This document shows, one piece after another, positions 19,440-27,847 of a stretch of 64,000 nucleotides of DNA. Source of the stretch: Streptomyces monomycini (lineage in GTDB: Bacteria > Actinomycetota > Actinomycetes > Streptomycetales > Streptomycetaceae); NCBI RefSeq assembly GCF_022271435.1, contig NZ_JAFIQY010000014.1, forward strand, positions 46,845 to 110,844, read 5' to 3'. The notes below the pieces were generated by a model. It was not told where the DNA came from. It worked only from the letters and a program-made list of their open reading frames with translations, and made no database searches. How positions within the stretch are numbered: the stretch's first letter is position 1; every line of letters starts with the position of its first letter. The translations under genes and the position numbers were made by a program.

Positions 19440-19464
19440 GAAGGCCGCCCGAGGGGCGGCCTTC
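19440..19464 (+). terminator. trp attenuator hairpin
   Basis: An 11-bp perfect stem, GAAGGCCGCCC pairing with GGGCGGCCTTC around a GAG loop, between the leader peptide stop (19416) and trpEG (19509). Earlier segments of the leader (CCGGCGGCC near 19402) can pair with the left arm as an antiterminator. Confidence 0.85.
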
Positions 19465-19508
19465 CGTGCTGTACGGGCCGTTCCTCCCTCCCGGAAGGAA
19501 CCGCCGAC

Positions 19509-21488
19509 ATGCCTCGCTCCACCACCGAAGCCGGCATCACCGACGCAGGCACCACCGCAGCCGGCACCGCCGACGTCCTGCGCCGCCTGCTGTCCCCCGG
19601 CTGCCCGCCGTTCGCCCTGCTGCACCGCCGTACGCCCGGCCGTCCCGCCGCCGGCACCGCCGGCACTGTCGAAGTACTGGTCGGCGAGGTGACCGAGGTG
19701 TCGCGGCTGGACGGCATCCCGCTCGGCGACGGTGTGCCGGACGGCGGCGCCGCGGTCACCGACGCGCTCGCACTCGTCCCGTTCCGGCAGATCCGCGAGC
19801 GCGGGTTCGACGTCCGCGACGACGGCACACCCCTGGCGGTGCTGCGCCCGGAGGAGGCGTACGAGCTGCCGCTGGACGAGGTGCTGGCGGAGCTGCCCGC
19901 CCATGAGGTGGAGGTGCGCGGCGGCGCCTTCGACGTCTCCGACGACGCGTACGCCGGGATCGTCGAGCGCGTCCTGCGGGACGAGATCGGGACCGGCGAG
20001 GGCGCCAACTTCGTCATCCGGCGCACCTTCCAGGGCGAGATCCCCGGCTTCGGAACGGCCGACGCGCTCGCGCTGTTCCGGCGGCTGCTGGCCGGTGAGC
20101 GCGGCGCGTACTGGACGTACGTCGTGCACCGGCCGGGCGTGCGCACGCTGGTCGGCGCCAGCCCCGAGGTGCACGTACGGATGTCCGGCGGGACGGTCGT
20201 GATGAACCCGATCAGCGGCACCTACCGCTACCCGGCCGAGGGGCCGAGCCCCGAGCACCTGCTGGAGTTCCTGGGCGACCGCAAGGAGGTGGAGGAGCTG
20301 TCCATGGTCGTGGACGAGGAGTTGAAGATGATGTGCACCGTCGGTGACATGGGCGGTGTGGTGGTCGGGCCGCGTCTCAAGGAGATGGCGCACCTCGCGC
20401 ACACGGAGTACGAGTTGCGCGGCCGCTCCTCGCTCGACGTGCGTCAGGTGCTGAAGGAGACGATGTTCGCCGCGACCGTCGTCGGCTCGCCGGTGCAGAA
20501 CGCCTGCCGGGTGATCGAGCGCCACGAGGTGGGCGGACGCGGTTACTACGCGGGGGCGCTGGCCCTGATCGGGCGGGACGCGGGCGGCGCGCAGACGCTG
20601 GACTCGCCGATCCTGATCCGTACGGCGGACATCGGCGCGGACGGCGGGCTGCGGGTGGCGGTCGGCGCCACCCTCGTACGGGCCTCCGACCCGCGCGCCG
20701 AGGTCGCCGAGACCCACGCCAAGGCCGCCGGGGTGCTGACCGCGCTCGGCGTGCGCCCCGCGCCGGACCGTACGGAGGAGACCGCCGGGCGGCCGCGGCT
20801 GGCGGACGACCCGCGGGTGCGGGCCGCGCTCGACGCCCGCCGCGCGGACCTCGCGCCCTTCTGGCTGCGGATGCAGAGCACCGCGCCGACCGCCGCGCTG
20901 TCCGGTCACGCGCTGGTGATCGACGCGGAGGACACCTTCACCGCGATGCTGGCGCACCTGCTGCGCACCTCGGGGCTGACGGTGACCGTGCGCCGGTACG
21001 ACGAGCCGGGGCTGCGGGAGGCCGTGGCGGCGCACGAGGGGCCGGTCGTGCTCGGCCCCGGCCCGGGCGACCCGTCGGACGCCGCCGACCCGAAGATGCG
21101 GTTGCTGCGCGCGCTGACCGCGCGGCTGGTCCGCGACCACCGGCACGGGCTGCTCGGTGTCTGCCTCGGGCACGAGCTGATCGCCGCGGAGCTGGGGCTG
21201 GAGACCGTGCGCAAGGAGGTGCCGTTCCAGGGCGCGCAGGAGCGCATCGACTTCTTCGGCCGCCCGGAGACCGTCGGCTTCTACAACACCTTCACGGCCC
21301 GCTGCGACGAGACGGCGGTGGCCGAACTGGCCATGCACCGGGTCGAGCTGAGCCGGGACGCGGACTCCGGCGAGGTGCACGCGCTGCGCGGTCCCGGGTT
21401 CGCCGGGGTGCAGTTCCACCCGGAGTCCGTGCTGACGCTGGACGGGGCGGCGATCACCGCGCAGCTGCTGGCCGCTGTCCTGGTGTGA
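19509..21488 (+). CDS. trpEG: Fused anthranilate synthase TrpE-TrpG
   Basis: 659 residues with the synthase subunit first and the glutamine amidotransferase second. TrpE part (about 1-430): VIRRTFQGEIPGF, GASPEVHVRMSGGTVVMNPISGTYRYP, VVDEELKMMCTVGDMGGV, RSSLDVRQVLKETMFAATVVGSPVQNA and RGYYAGALALIG. TrpG part (about 465-659): GPGPGDPSDAADP, the Cys nucleophile in GVCLGHEL (Cys552) and QFHPES near 635-640. It makes anthranilate from chorismate and glutamine. Fused forms occur in Streptomyces primary metabolism and in phenazine-type clusters; the trp attenuator upstream argues for tryptophan synthesis. The 3' end overlaps the convergent dehydrogenase gene by 35 bases. Confidence 0.95.
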   Translation: MPRSTTEAGITDAGTTAAGTADVLRRLLSPGCPPFALLHRRTPGRPAAGTAGTVEVLVGEVTEVSRLDGIPLGDGVPDGGAAVTDALALVPFRQIRERGFDVRDDGTPLAVLRPEEAYELPLDEVLAELPAHEVEVRGGAFDVSDDAYAGIVERVLRDEIGTGEGANFVIRRTFQGEIPGFGTADALALFRRLLAGERGAYWTYVVHRPGVRTLVGASPEVHVRMSGGTVVMNPISGTYRYPAEGPSPEHLLEFLGDRKEVEELSMVVDEELKMMCTVGDMGGVVVGPRLKEMAHLAHTEYELRGRSSLDVRQVLKETMFAATVVGSPVQNACRVIERHEVGGRGYYAGALALIGRDAGGAQTLDSPILIRTADIGADGGLRVAVGATLVRASDPRAEVAETHAKAAGVLTALGVRPAPDRTEETAGRPRLADDPRVRAALDARRADLAPFWLRMQSTAPTAALSGHALVIDAEDTFTAMLAHLLRTSGLTVTVRRYDEPGLREAVAAHEGPVVLGPGPGDPSDAADPKMRLLRALTARLVRDHRHGLLGVCLGHELIAAELGLETVRKEVPFQGAQERIDFFGRPETVGFYNTFTARCDETAVAELAMHRVELSRDADSGEVHALRGPGFAGVQFHPESVLTLDGAAITAQLLAAVLV

Positions 21489-22470
21489 CGAGGAAATTCT
21501 CGTTGGTGCGGCCGGCCAGGTAGTCCTCGACGTTGCGTACGGTGGCGTCGAGGATCTGGCCGACCGCGTCCTCGGTGAAGTACGCCTGGTGCGAGGTGAC
21601 GAGCACGTTCCCGAAGGTCATCAGGCGGGCGAGGGTGTCGTCGTGGACGACTTCGAGGGACTTGTCGAAGAAGAAGAGTCCGGCCTCCTCCTCGTAGACG
21701 TCCAGGCCGACCCCGCCGAGCCGGCCGGCCTTGAGGGTCTCCACCAGCGCCGCGGTGTCCACGAGACCGCCGCGGCTGGAGTTGACCAGGATCGCGTCGT
21801 CCTTCATGGCGGCCAGCGCGGCGGCGTCGACGAGGTGGCGGGTCGACTCCATGAGCGGTACGTGCAGGCTGATCAGGTCGGATTCGGCGAACAGCCGGTC
21901 CTGGCCGACGTAGGTCATGCCCAGCTCGGTGCAGCGGGGGTTCTCTGCGAGGTCCCAGCCCAGCAGCCGCATGCCGAAGCCGTGGGCGATCCGGGTGAAC
22001 GCCTCGCCGATCTTGCCGGTGCCGAGCACACCGGCGGTGCGGCCGTGCAGGTCGCGGCCCATCAGCCCGTCGAGGCGGAAGTCGAAGTTCCGGGTGCGGT
22101 TGGCGGCCCGTACGATCCGGCGGTCGACGGCCAGGGCCAGGCCCCAGGCGAACTCCGCGACCGAGTACGGCGAGTAGGCGGAGACCCGGCCGACGGTCAG
22201 CCCGAGGTCGGCCGCGGCCTCCAGGTCGATGTTGTTGTAGCCGGTGGCGCGCTGGGCGATCATCTTCGTGCCGCCGGCCGCCAGCTCCTGGAGCACCTCG
22301 GCGTTCAGGTCGGCGTTGACGCTGACGCTGACGACCTCGTAGCCCGCGGCGATGGGGGCGGTGTCACGGTTGAGGAAGACGTCGAGGCAGCGGACCTGGT
22401 GGCGGCCGGCGAAGGCCTGCCCCAGCAGCGGCCGCTCGTCCGCCTGCACGCCGAACGCGATGATCTCCAC
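21454..22470 (-). CDS. D-2-hydroxyacid dehydrogenase (D-lactate dehydrogenase-like)
   Basis: 338 residues. An NAD-dependent enzyme of the D-isomer-specific family. The nucleotide-binding motif GVLGTGKIGEAF lies near residues 147-158; the substrate Arg is in NSSRGGLVDTAAL (about 232-244), the catalytic Glu near 264 (DVYEEEAG), and the His in TSHQAYFTEDA (about 297-307). YSPYSVAEFAWGLAL and FFDKS are features of the fermentative D-lactate dehydrogenase branch, so pyruvate to D-lactate is the best guess. It overlaps trpEG tail-to-tail by 35 bases. Confidence 0.92.
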   Translation of the reverse strand: MEIIAFGVQADERPLLGQAFAGRHQVRCLDVFLNRDTAPIAAGYEVVSVSVNADLNAEVLQELAAGGTKMIAQRATGYNNIDLEAAADLGLTVGRVSAYSPYSVAEFAWGLALAVDRRIVRAANRTRNFDFRLDGLMGRDLHGRTAGVLGTGKIGEAFTRIAHGFGMRLLGWDLAENPRCTELGMTYVGQDRLFAESDLISLHVPLMESTRHLVDAAALAAMKDDAILVNSSRGGLVDTAALVETLKAGRLGGVGLDVYEEEAGLFFFDKSLEVVHDDTLARLMTFGNVLVTSHQAYFTEDAVGQILDATVRNVEDYLAGRTNENFLVTPGQRPAAAR

Positions 22471-22636
22471 GGTGTCTCCCGACGTTGCCGGTCATGCGGT
22501 CCGGTCGCCGCCGCCCGTTTCAGGGCATATGCGGCGACAGGGCCGAATATACGGCGCGGGACGCGGCCCGGCCGCCCGTCCGACGCGTTCGGCGCCATGC
22601 GGGCGCGGACGGGGCGTACGAGCGCGTACCGAGACA

Positions 22637-22671
22637 TGCGGGCGGGCCCGCCGGTGCCCGGCCCGCCCGCA
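22637..22671 (-). terminator. Hairpin terminator after pfkA
   Basis: A 12-bp perfect stem (left arm 22637-22648, right arm 22660-22671) with an 11-base loop, just past the pfkA stop at 22684. Confidence 0.7.
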
Positions 22672-22683
22672 CGCCGCCCGGGC

Positions 22684-23712
22684 TCAGCCGAAGAAGACCC
22701 CCGCCTCCGCGTACAGCTTCGGGTCGACGGTCTTGAGCTTCGTGGTCGCCTCCGCCAGCGGCACCCGGACGATGTCCGTACCGCGCAGGGCGACCATCTT
22801 CCCGTGGTCCCCGTCCCGCACCGCGTCGATCGCGTGCAGGCCGAAGCGGGTGGCCAGCCAGCGGTCGAAGGCGCTGGGCGTGCCGCCGCGCTGGGTGTGG
22901 CCGAGCACCGTCGTCCGGGCCTCCTTGCCGGTACGCTCCTCGATCTCCTTGGCCAGCCACTCGCCCACACCGGACAGCCGCACATGCCCGAACGAGTCCG
23001 TCGACCCGTCCTTGAGGACCATCTGGCCGTCCTTGGGCATGGCTCCCTCGGCGATCACCACGATCGGCGCGTACCGCACCTTGAAGCGGGACTCGATCCA
23101 GGCGCAGACCTGGTCGATGTCGAAGCGCTGCTCGGGGATGAGGATGACGTTGGCGCCGCCGGCCAGGCCGGAGTGCAGCGCGATCCAGCCCGCGTGCCGG
23201 CCCATGACCTCGACGACCAGGACGCGCATGTGCGACTCGGCGGTGGTGTGCAGCCGGTCGATGGCCTCGGTGGCGACGCCGACGGCGGTGTCGAAGCCGA
23301 AGGTGTAGTCGGTGGCGGACAGGTCGTTGTCGATCGTCTTGGGCACGCCGACGCAGGGCACGCCGTACTCGCCGGAGAGCCGGGCCGCGACGCCGAGGGT
23401 GTCCTCGCCGCCGATCGTGATCAGCGCCTCGACCTCCTCCTTGGCGAGGGTGTCCTTGATCCGGCGGATGCCGTCCTGCCGCTTGAGGGGGTTGGTCCGC
23501 GAGGAGCCGAGGACCGTGCCGCCGCGGGGCAGGATGCCGCGTACGGCGGGGATGTCGAGCGGTACCGTGTCGCCTTCCAGGGGCCCGCGCCAGCCGTCCC
23601 GGAAGCCGACGAAGTCGTAGCCGTACTCCTGGACGCCCTTGCGCACCACGCCTCGGATGACCGCGTTGAGACCGGGGCAGTCACCGCCGCCGGTCAGTAC
23701 TCCGACCCGCAT
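22684..23712 (-). CDS. pfkA: 6-phosphofructokinase
   Basis: 341 residues from ATG 23712 (GAAGAAG before it); a start at 23748 would add 12 residues before the conserved MRVGVLTGGGDCPG. It phosphorylates fructose 6-phosphate in glycolysis. Motifs: GGGDCPGLN (8-16), ITIGGEDTLG (98-107), VPKTIDND with catalytic Asp128 (123-130), MGRHAGWIAL, PEQRFD and LGHTQRGGTPSAFDR. The phosphoryl-donor site has Asp104 and Lys125 (equivalents of E. coli 104 and 124), the pattern of PPi-dependent enzymes rather than Gly/Gly of ATP enzymes. By gene order it corresponds to S. coelicolor pfkA1 (SCO2119, from memory). Donor specificity should be tested. Confidence 0.95.
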   Translation of the reverse strand: MRVGVLTGGGDCPGLNAVIRGVVRKGVQEYGYDFVGFRDGWRGPLEGDTVPLDIPAVRGILPRGGTVLGSSRTNPLKRQDGIRRIKDTLAKEEVEALITIGGEDTLGVAARLSGEYGVPCVGVPKTIDNDLSATDYTFGFDTAVGVATEAIDRLHTTAESHMRVLVVEVMGRHAGWIALHSGLAGGANVILIPEQRFDIDQVCAWIESRFKVRYAPIVVIAEGAMPKDGQMVLKDGSTDSFGHVRLSGVGEWLAKEIEERTGKEARTTVLGHTQRGGTPSAFDRWLATRFGLHAIDAVRDGDHGKMVALRGTDIVRVPLAEATTKLKTVDPKLYAEAGVFFG

Positions 23713-23837
23713 CGCTTCTTCACCTTCATCCCGTGAGGGGCCGCGCACCCGCCGGTGGCCGCGCGCGGCCGTGCTGTGCCGACGCCGGTCACGCTAATGG
23801 TGATGCACGTCACCCCGGGATGGGGCGGAAAGCGAAT

Positions 23838-23856
23838 TCCCCGGAAATGCCGGGGA
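23838..23856 (-). terminator. Short hairpin, possible terminator after macR
   Basis: A 7-bp perfect stem TCCCCGG / CCGGGGA with a 5-base loop, 90 bases past the macR stop in the 233-base gap before pfkA. No U-tract. It could also be part of the pfkA upstream region. Confidence 0.45.
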
Positions 23857-23945
23857 CTTGACGCGATGCGTTCACTCGTACGAGCGCACGGCGCACCAGC
23901 GTCCGGTGCCCTCACGGAACTCCCGGGCGGCGCGGGCCTGGACGG

Positions 23946-24617
23946 CTAGATCTCGTCCAGGCCCCGTTCTATCGCATACCGGACCAGTTCGACGCGGTTG
24001 TGCAGCTGGAGCTTGCCCAGGGTGTTCTGCACGTGGTTCTGGACCGTGCGGTGCGAGATGACCAGCCGGTCGGCGATCTGCTTGTACGACAGGCCCTTGG
24101 CGACCAGGCGCAGCACCTCGGTCTCCCGCTCGGTCAGCTGCGGCGCGCCCGGCTCGTCCTCGGCGGCCGGGGCGGGCTCGGTCGCCAGCCGGCGGTACTC
24201 CCCCAGCACCAGCCCGGCCAGGCCCGGCGTGAACACCGGGTCACCGGCCGCCGTACGGCGCACCGCGTCCAACAGCTCCTCGGTGCTGGCCGACTTGAGC
24301 AAGTAGCCCGTCGCACCCGACTTGACGGCCTCCAGCACGTCGGCGTGCTCGCCGCTCGCGGAGAGCACCAGCACCCGCAGGGCGGGGTTGGCGCCGACCA
24401 GTTCCCGGCAGACCTCCACGCCGGGCAGGCCCGGCAGGTTCAGGTCCAGGACCAGGACGTCGGGCGCCGCGGCCTGCGCGCGGCGCACCGCCTGCGGCCC
24501 GTCCCCGGCCGTCGCCACCACCTCGTACCCGGCCCCGGCCAGGTCGCGGGCGACCGCGTCCCGCCACATCGGGTGGTCGTCGACCACCATCACCTTCACG
24601 TCCTGCGGCTCGCTCAC
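23946..24617 (-). CDS. macR: LuxR/NarL-type response regulator MacR
   Basis: 223 residues from the GTG at 24617. Receiver domain about 7-122: acidic pair Asp13-Asp14 (VVDDHP), phospho-acceptor Asp58 (LVLDLNLPG), Lys in LLKSAS. C-terminal NarL-type HTH about 150-210 (LTERETEVLRLVAKGLSYKQIA and HRTVQNHV). The start overlaps the kinase stop by four bases (GTGA), so the two are coupled and made in balance. Gene order matches S. coelicolor SCO2120/SCO2121, described as MacRS, a system controlling membrane proteins involved in morphological development. The longer open frame upstream lies inside the kinase gene and is not real. Confidence 0.93.
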   Translation of the reverse strand: MSEPQDVKVMVVDDHPMWRDAVARDLAGAGYEVVATAGDGPQAVRRAQAAAPDVLVLDLNLPGLPGVEVCRELVGANPALRVLVLSASGEHADVLEAVKSGATGYLLKSASTEELLDAVRRTAAGDPVFTPGLAGLVLGEYRRLATEPAPAAEDEPGAPQLTERETEVLRLVAKGLSYKQIADRLVISHRTVQNHVQNTLGKLQLHNRVELVRYAIERGLDEI

Positions 24618-25927
24618 GCCGTGTTCCTCCCCCGTTTCCGGCCCTCGGGCGCTCCGCCCTTGGGGACTTTCAGCTCCACTTCCGTGCCCTGGCCGGGGAC
24701 CGAGATCCAGTCGGCGCTGCCGCCCAGCTCCCGCAGCCGGCCGCGGATCGACAGGGCCACCCCCAGCCGGCCCTCCCGCTCGGCGTCCGCGAGGCGCCCT
24801 TCGGGAATGCCGGGACCGTCGTCCCGCACCGTCACGACCACCTCGTCCGGCTCGTCCTCCACCAGGATCCACGCCTGCGCCTCGGCACCCGCGTGCACCC
24901 TGACATTGTCCAACGCGGCACTGACAGCGGCCGCCAGCTCCGCGGCGGCCGCCGCCGGGAGCACGACGGGCCCGCCCGGCTCGGAGAACGTGACGCGCGC
25001 GCCGGCGTGCGGCGCGAGCAGGGCCCGTACGTCGCAGGGCCCGGCGTCGGGACCGTCCTCGGCGCACGGCACCGGCGCGGCCAGGGCCTCCTGCGGGGTG
25101 CGGACCGTGTCCTGCCCGGCGGCGGAGACGGCCGTACCGGGCCGCGGGACCAGCCCGCTGGAGACGAGCGTGCGCAGCGCGACCTCCTGCTCCCCGGCCA
25201 TCCGGCCCAGCTCGGCGGCCTCGCCGCCGATCGCGGCACCGCGCCGCTGCACCATCGCCAGGACTTGCAGGACGCTGTCGTGGATGTCCCGGGCCAGCCG
25301 CTCCCGCTCCCGGGTGGCGGCCTCGATCTGGAGGGCGCGGGCGAGGGTGCGCTCACTGGCCCGGGCCACCTCGACCACGTAGCCGATGGCGACGCTCGCC
25401 ACCCACACCAGGACGACATTGTGGATCGTGTCGCGGGCGAGCTCCTGGCGCTCGACCAGATTGACGACGGCGACCAGCGCCGAGGCCACCGCGGCCCAGC
25501 GCCAGCCGCCCTTGATGGCGAAGCCGAGCACCGCGCCCGCCGTCCAGATGGAAGGCAGGGTCGCCGCGCCGTCCATGATCCGCTCGTGGCTGTCCGCCAC
25601 CAGGGTGAGCAGGATGCCGCCGAGCGCGAAGGACAGGTCGCCGATGAGGAAGGCGCGGGTGCAGCGCTCCGCCGAGGTGGTACGGCGCCAGGTGAAGGCC
25701 ATCCACACGGTCAGCGCCGTCATGTAGGCGGCGGCGACGAGGGGGTGCGCGTACTTCTGGTACGAGAACACGAACAGGACCAGGACGTAGGCCAGGGTCA
25801 GGACGCGGTAACCGGTCAGCGCCCGCCACAGCGGGAGCTCCACCGACATCCGGACCACCCGCTGCGGCCGCCCCTTGCCCTTGCCCGCCGCCGTGCCGGC
25901 CGCGGGCCGTGTCTCTGCCTCTGTCAT
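24614..25927 (-). CDS. macS: Sensor histidine kinase MacS
   Basis: 437 residues. A cytosolic N-terminus of about 35 residues is followed by roughly six membrane helices (about 40-185) with short loops, so it probably senses something in the membrane. The HisKA_3-type dimerisation helix carries His216 in LARDIHDSVLQ. The ATP-binding domain near the end has ALDNVRVHAG (N box) and VRDDGPGIPEG (G1 box). Orthologous to MacS of the MacRS system by architecture and gene order. The transcription unit is macS then macR; it starts 29 bases after the acyltransferase gene's end on the other side. Confidence 0.93.
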   Translation of the reverse strand: MTEAETRPAAGTAAGKGKGRPQRVVRMSVELPLWRALTGYRVLTLAYVLVLFVFSYQKYAHPLVAAAYMTALTVWMAFTWRRTTSAERCTRAFLIGDLSFALGGILLTLVADSHERIMDGAATLPSIWTAGAVLGFAIKGGWRWAAVASALVAVVNLVERQELARDTIHNVVLVWVASVAIGYVVEVARASERTLARALQIEAATRERERLARDIHDSVLQVLAMVQRRGAAIGGEAAELGRMAGEQEVALRTLVSSGLVPRPGTAVSAAGQDTVRTPQEALAAPVPCAEDGPDAGPCDVRALLAPHAGARVTFSEPGGPVVLPAAAAAELAAAVSAALDNVRVHAGAEAQAWILVEDEPDEVVVTVRDDGPGIPEGRLADAEREGRLGVALSIRGRLRELGGSADWISVPGQGTEVELKVPKGGAPEGRKRGRNTA

Positions 25928-25955
25928 GTCGCCCCCACCCTGTGCCGGGGCGTGC

Positions 25956-26774
25956 CTACGCCCCGCTGCCGGTCCTGTCCTGCCGGTCCGCGGCCGGCGC
26001 GGCCTGCCCCTTGCCGCCCTTGGCTGCTTTCTCGGCCTTCTCGGCCTTCTCGGCCTTCTCGGCCTTTTCCGCCTCGGCCTTCTTCTTGGCCGCGTCCGCG
26101 ATCTGCCGCTTGGCGGCGGTCGCGTAGATGTCCACGTACTCCTGGCCCGACAGCTTCATGATCTCGTACATGACCTCGTCGGTCACCGAGCGCAGGATGA
26201 AGCGGTCGCCCTCCATGCCGTGGTACCGGCTGAAGTCCAGCGGCGTGCCGATCCGGATGCCGGGCCGGATCATCTTCGGCATGACCTTGCCGGGCGGCTG
26301 CACCTTCTCCGTGTCGATCATCGCGACGGGGATGACCGGGGCGCCGGTGGCCAGCGCCACCCGGGCCAGGCCGCCGGGCTTGCCGCGGTAGAGCCGGCCG
26401 TCCGGCGAGCGGGTGCCCTCCGGGTAGATGCCGAACAGCTCACCGCGCTCCAGCACCTCGATGCCGCTCTTGATCGCCGCCTCGCCCGCGCCGCGCGCGC
26501 CCGAGCGGTCCACCGGCAGCTGGCCCACACCCTTGAAGAAGGCGGCGGTCAGCTTGCCCTTGACGCCCGGCGAGGTGAAGTACTCGGCCTTGGCGATGAA
26601 GGTGACCTTGCGGTCGAGCACCGCGGGCAGGAAGAAGGAGTCCGAGAAGGACAGATGGTTGCTCGCCAGGATCGCGGGTCCCGTTGCGGGGATGTTCTCC
26701 AGGCCCTCCACCCAGGGGCGGAAAGCCAGCTTCAGCGATCCGCCGATGGAAAACTTCATTGCGCCGTAGATCAA
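25956..26774 (-). CDS. plsC: 1-acyl-sn-glycerol-3-phosphate acyltransferase (PlsC family)
   Basis: 272 residues from a TTG at 26774, chosen because AGGAGG lies seven bases before it; ATG 26759 (MKFSIGG) has no such site. Transfers an acyl chain to lysophosphatidate in membrane lipid synthesis. Motif I SNHLSFSDS (H-x4-D), motif II near VTFIAKAEYF, motif III FGIYPEGTRSPDG and motif IV APVIPVAMI are all present. The C-terminal 50 residues are Lys/Glu/Ala-rich with tandem AEK units and look like a soluble extension. Mycobacterial Rv2182c is the syntenic counterpart. Only 29 bases separate its stop from macS, so the three may share transcripts. Confidence 0.92.
   Translation of the reverse strand: MIYGAMKFSIGGSLKLAFRPWVEGLENIPATGPAILASNHLSFSDSFFLPAVLDRKVTFIAKAEYFTSPGVKGKLTAAFFKGVGQLPVDRSGARGAGEAAIKSGIEVLERGELFGIYPEGTRSPDGRLYRGKPGGLARVALATGAPVIPVAMIDTEKVQPPGKVMPKMIRPGIRIGTPLDFSRYHGMEGDRFILRSVTDEVMYEIMKLSGQEYVDIYATAAKRQIADAAKKKAEAEKAEKAEKAEKAEKAAKGGKGQAAPAADRQDRTGSGA
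26031..26070. repeat. 9-bp tandem repeat encoding AEK units
   Basis: Four to five near-identical copies of CTTCTCGGC encode the (AEK)n stretch in the C-terminal tail of PlsC. Likely to vary in number between strains. Confidence 0.7.
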
Positions 26775-27049
26775 CCCACTGCCTCCTGTGTGTGACGCAA
26801 AGACCTTAACCTGCCCCGGCGTCCCCCTCTTCTCGGCGGCCCGCCCGCCGGCGGCTCCGCCCGGCCCGCCCGCCCCGCGGCTCCGTACCGCCGGAGCGCC
26901 CGTACGGAGCGCACGGCCACGGCGCGCGGGGCGCACGAGCGGGCTCCGCGGGGGCTTTCGGACCTATCCGCCCGGCGCCGCTCCGCGTAGGCTTCCAGTA
27001 ACCCGCGCAACCCGTTGCCGCCCGGCCCCTCACCGATCGGAGTCCCCCG

Positions 27050-27847
27050 GTGCCGCTGCTCCCCGGAGCCGAGCCGTTCCGCCGCGACGGCGGCCGGACC
27101 GGCGTCCTCGTCTGCCACGGTTTCACCGGCTCCCCCCAGTCCGTACGCCCCTGGGCCGAGTATCTGGCCGACCGCGGCCTGACCGTCTCGCTCCCGCTGC
27201 TGCCCGGCCACGGCACCCGCTGGCAGGACATGCAGCTCACCACCTGGCAGGACTGGTACGCCGAGGTCGACCGCGAGCTGCGGTCGCTGTCCGAGCGGTG
27301 CGAGCAGGTCTTCGTCTGCGGCCTGTCGATGGGCGGCGCGCTGGCGCTGCGGCTGGCCGAGGTGCACGGCCCCGCCGTCAGCGGCCTGGTGCTGGTCAAC
27401 CCGGGCAACAAGGTGCACGACGCGGCCGCCCCGCTGCTGCCCGTGCTGCGGCATCTGGTCCGTACGACCAAGGGTGTGGCGAACGACATCGCCAAGCCGG
27501 GGTCCGCCGAGACCGGCTACAGCCGGGTGCCGCTGCACGCCGCGCACTCGCTGCGCCGTCTCTTCCAGCTCGTCGACGCCGAACTGCCCCGGGTCACCCA
27601 GCCGTTGCTGGTGCTGACCAGCCCGCAGGACCACGTCGTGCCGCCCGCCGACTCCGAGCGCATCCTGAGCCGGGTGTCCTCCACGGACGTACGGCAGAGG
27701 CTGCTGGAGCGCAGCTACCACGTCGCCACGCTCGACCACGACGCCGAGCGGATCTTCGAGGACACCTACGACTTCATCGCCCGTCTGGCACCGAGCGTGC
27801 GCACGGGCGTGGAGAGTGAGGAGACGGCCACCGGTGGAGGAGCGTAG
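27050..27847 (+). CDS. Alpha/beta hydrolase, carboxylesterase/monoacylglycerol lipase type
   Basis: 265 residues from GTG 27050 with GGAG seven bases upstream. Landmarks: GVLVCHGFTGSPQSVRPWAEYL near 19-40 (oxyanion region), LPGHGTRWQDM near 58, nucleophile elbow VCGLSMGGALALRL near 93-106 and the acidic residue in TSPQDHVVPP near 198; the catalytic His is in SYHVATLDHDAE. The pattern is that of Est30-type carboxylesterases and monoacylglycerol lipases. Being divergent from plsC it may act on lipid breakdown products. Its 3' end overlaps the next gene by 14 bases. Confidence 0.9.
   Translation: MPLLPGAEPFRRDGGRTGVLVCHGFTGSPQSVRPWAEYLADRGLTVSLPLLPGHGTRWQDMQLTTWQDWYAEVDRELRSLSERCEQVFVCGLSMGGALALRLAEVHGPAVSGLVLVNPGNKVHDAAAPLLPVLRHLVRTTKGVANDIAKPGSAETGYSRVPLHAAHSLRRLFQLVDAELPRVTQPLLVLTSPQDHVVPPADSERILSRVSSTDVRQRLLERSYHVATLDHDAERIFEDTYDFIARLAPSVRTGVESEETATGGGA

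Noticed and set aside
19509-21488. Phenazine-type PhzE in a secondary-metabolite cluster
   Set aside because: Domain order TrpE-TrpG is similar, but a tryptophan-codon attenuator precedes it and no phz genes are present.
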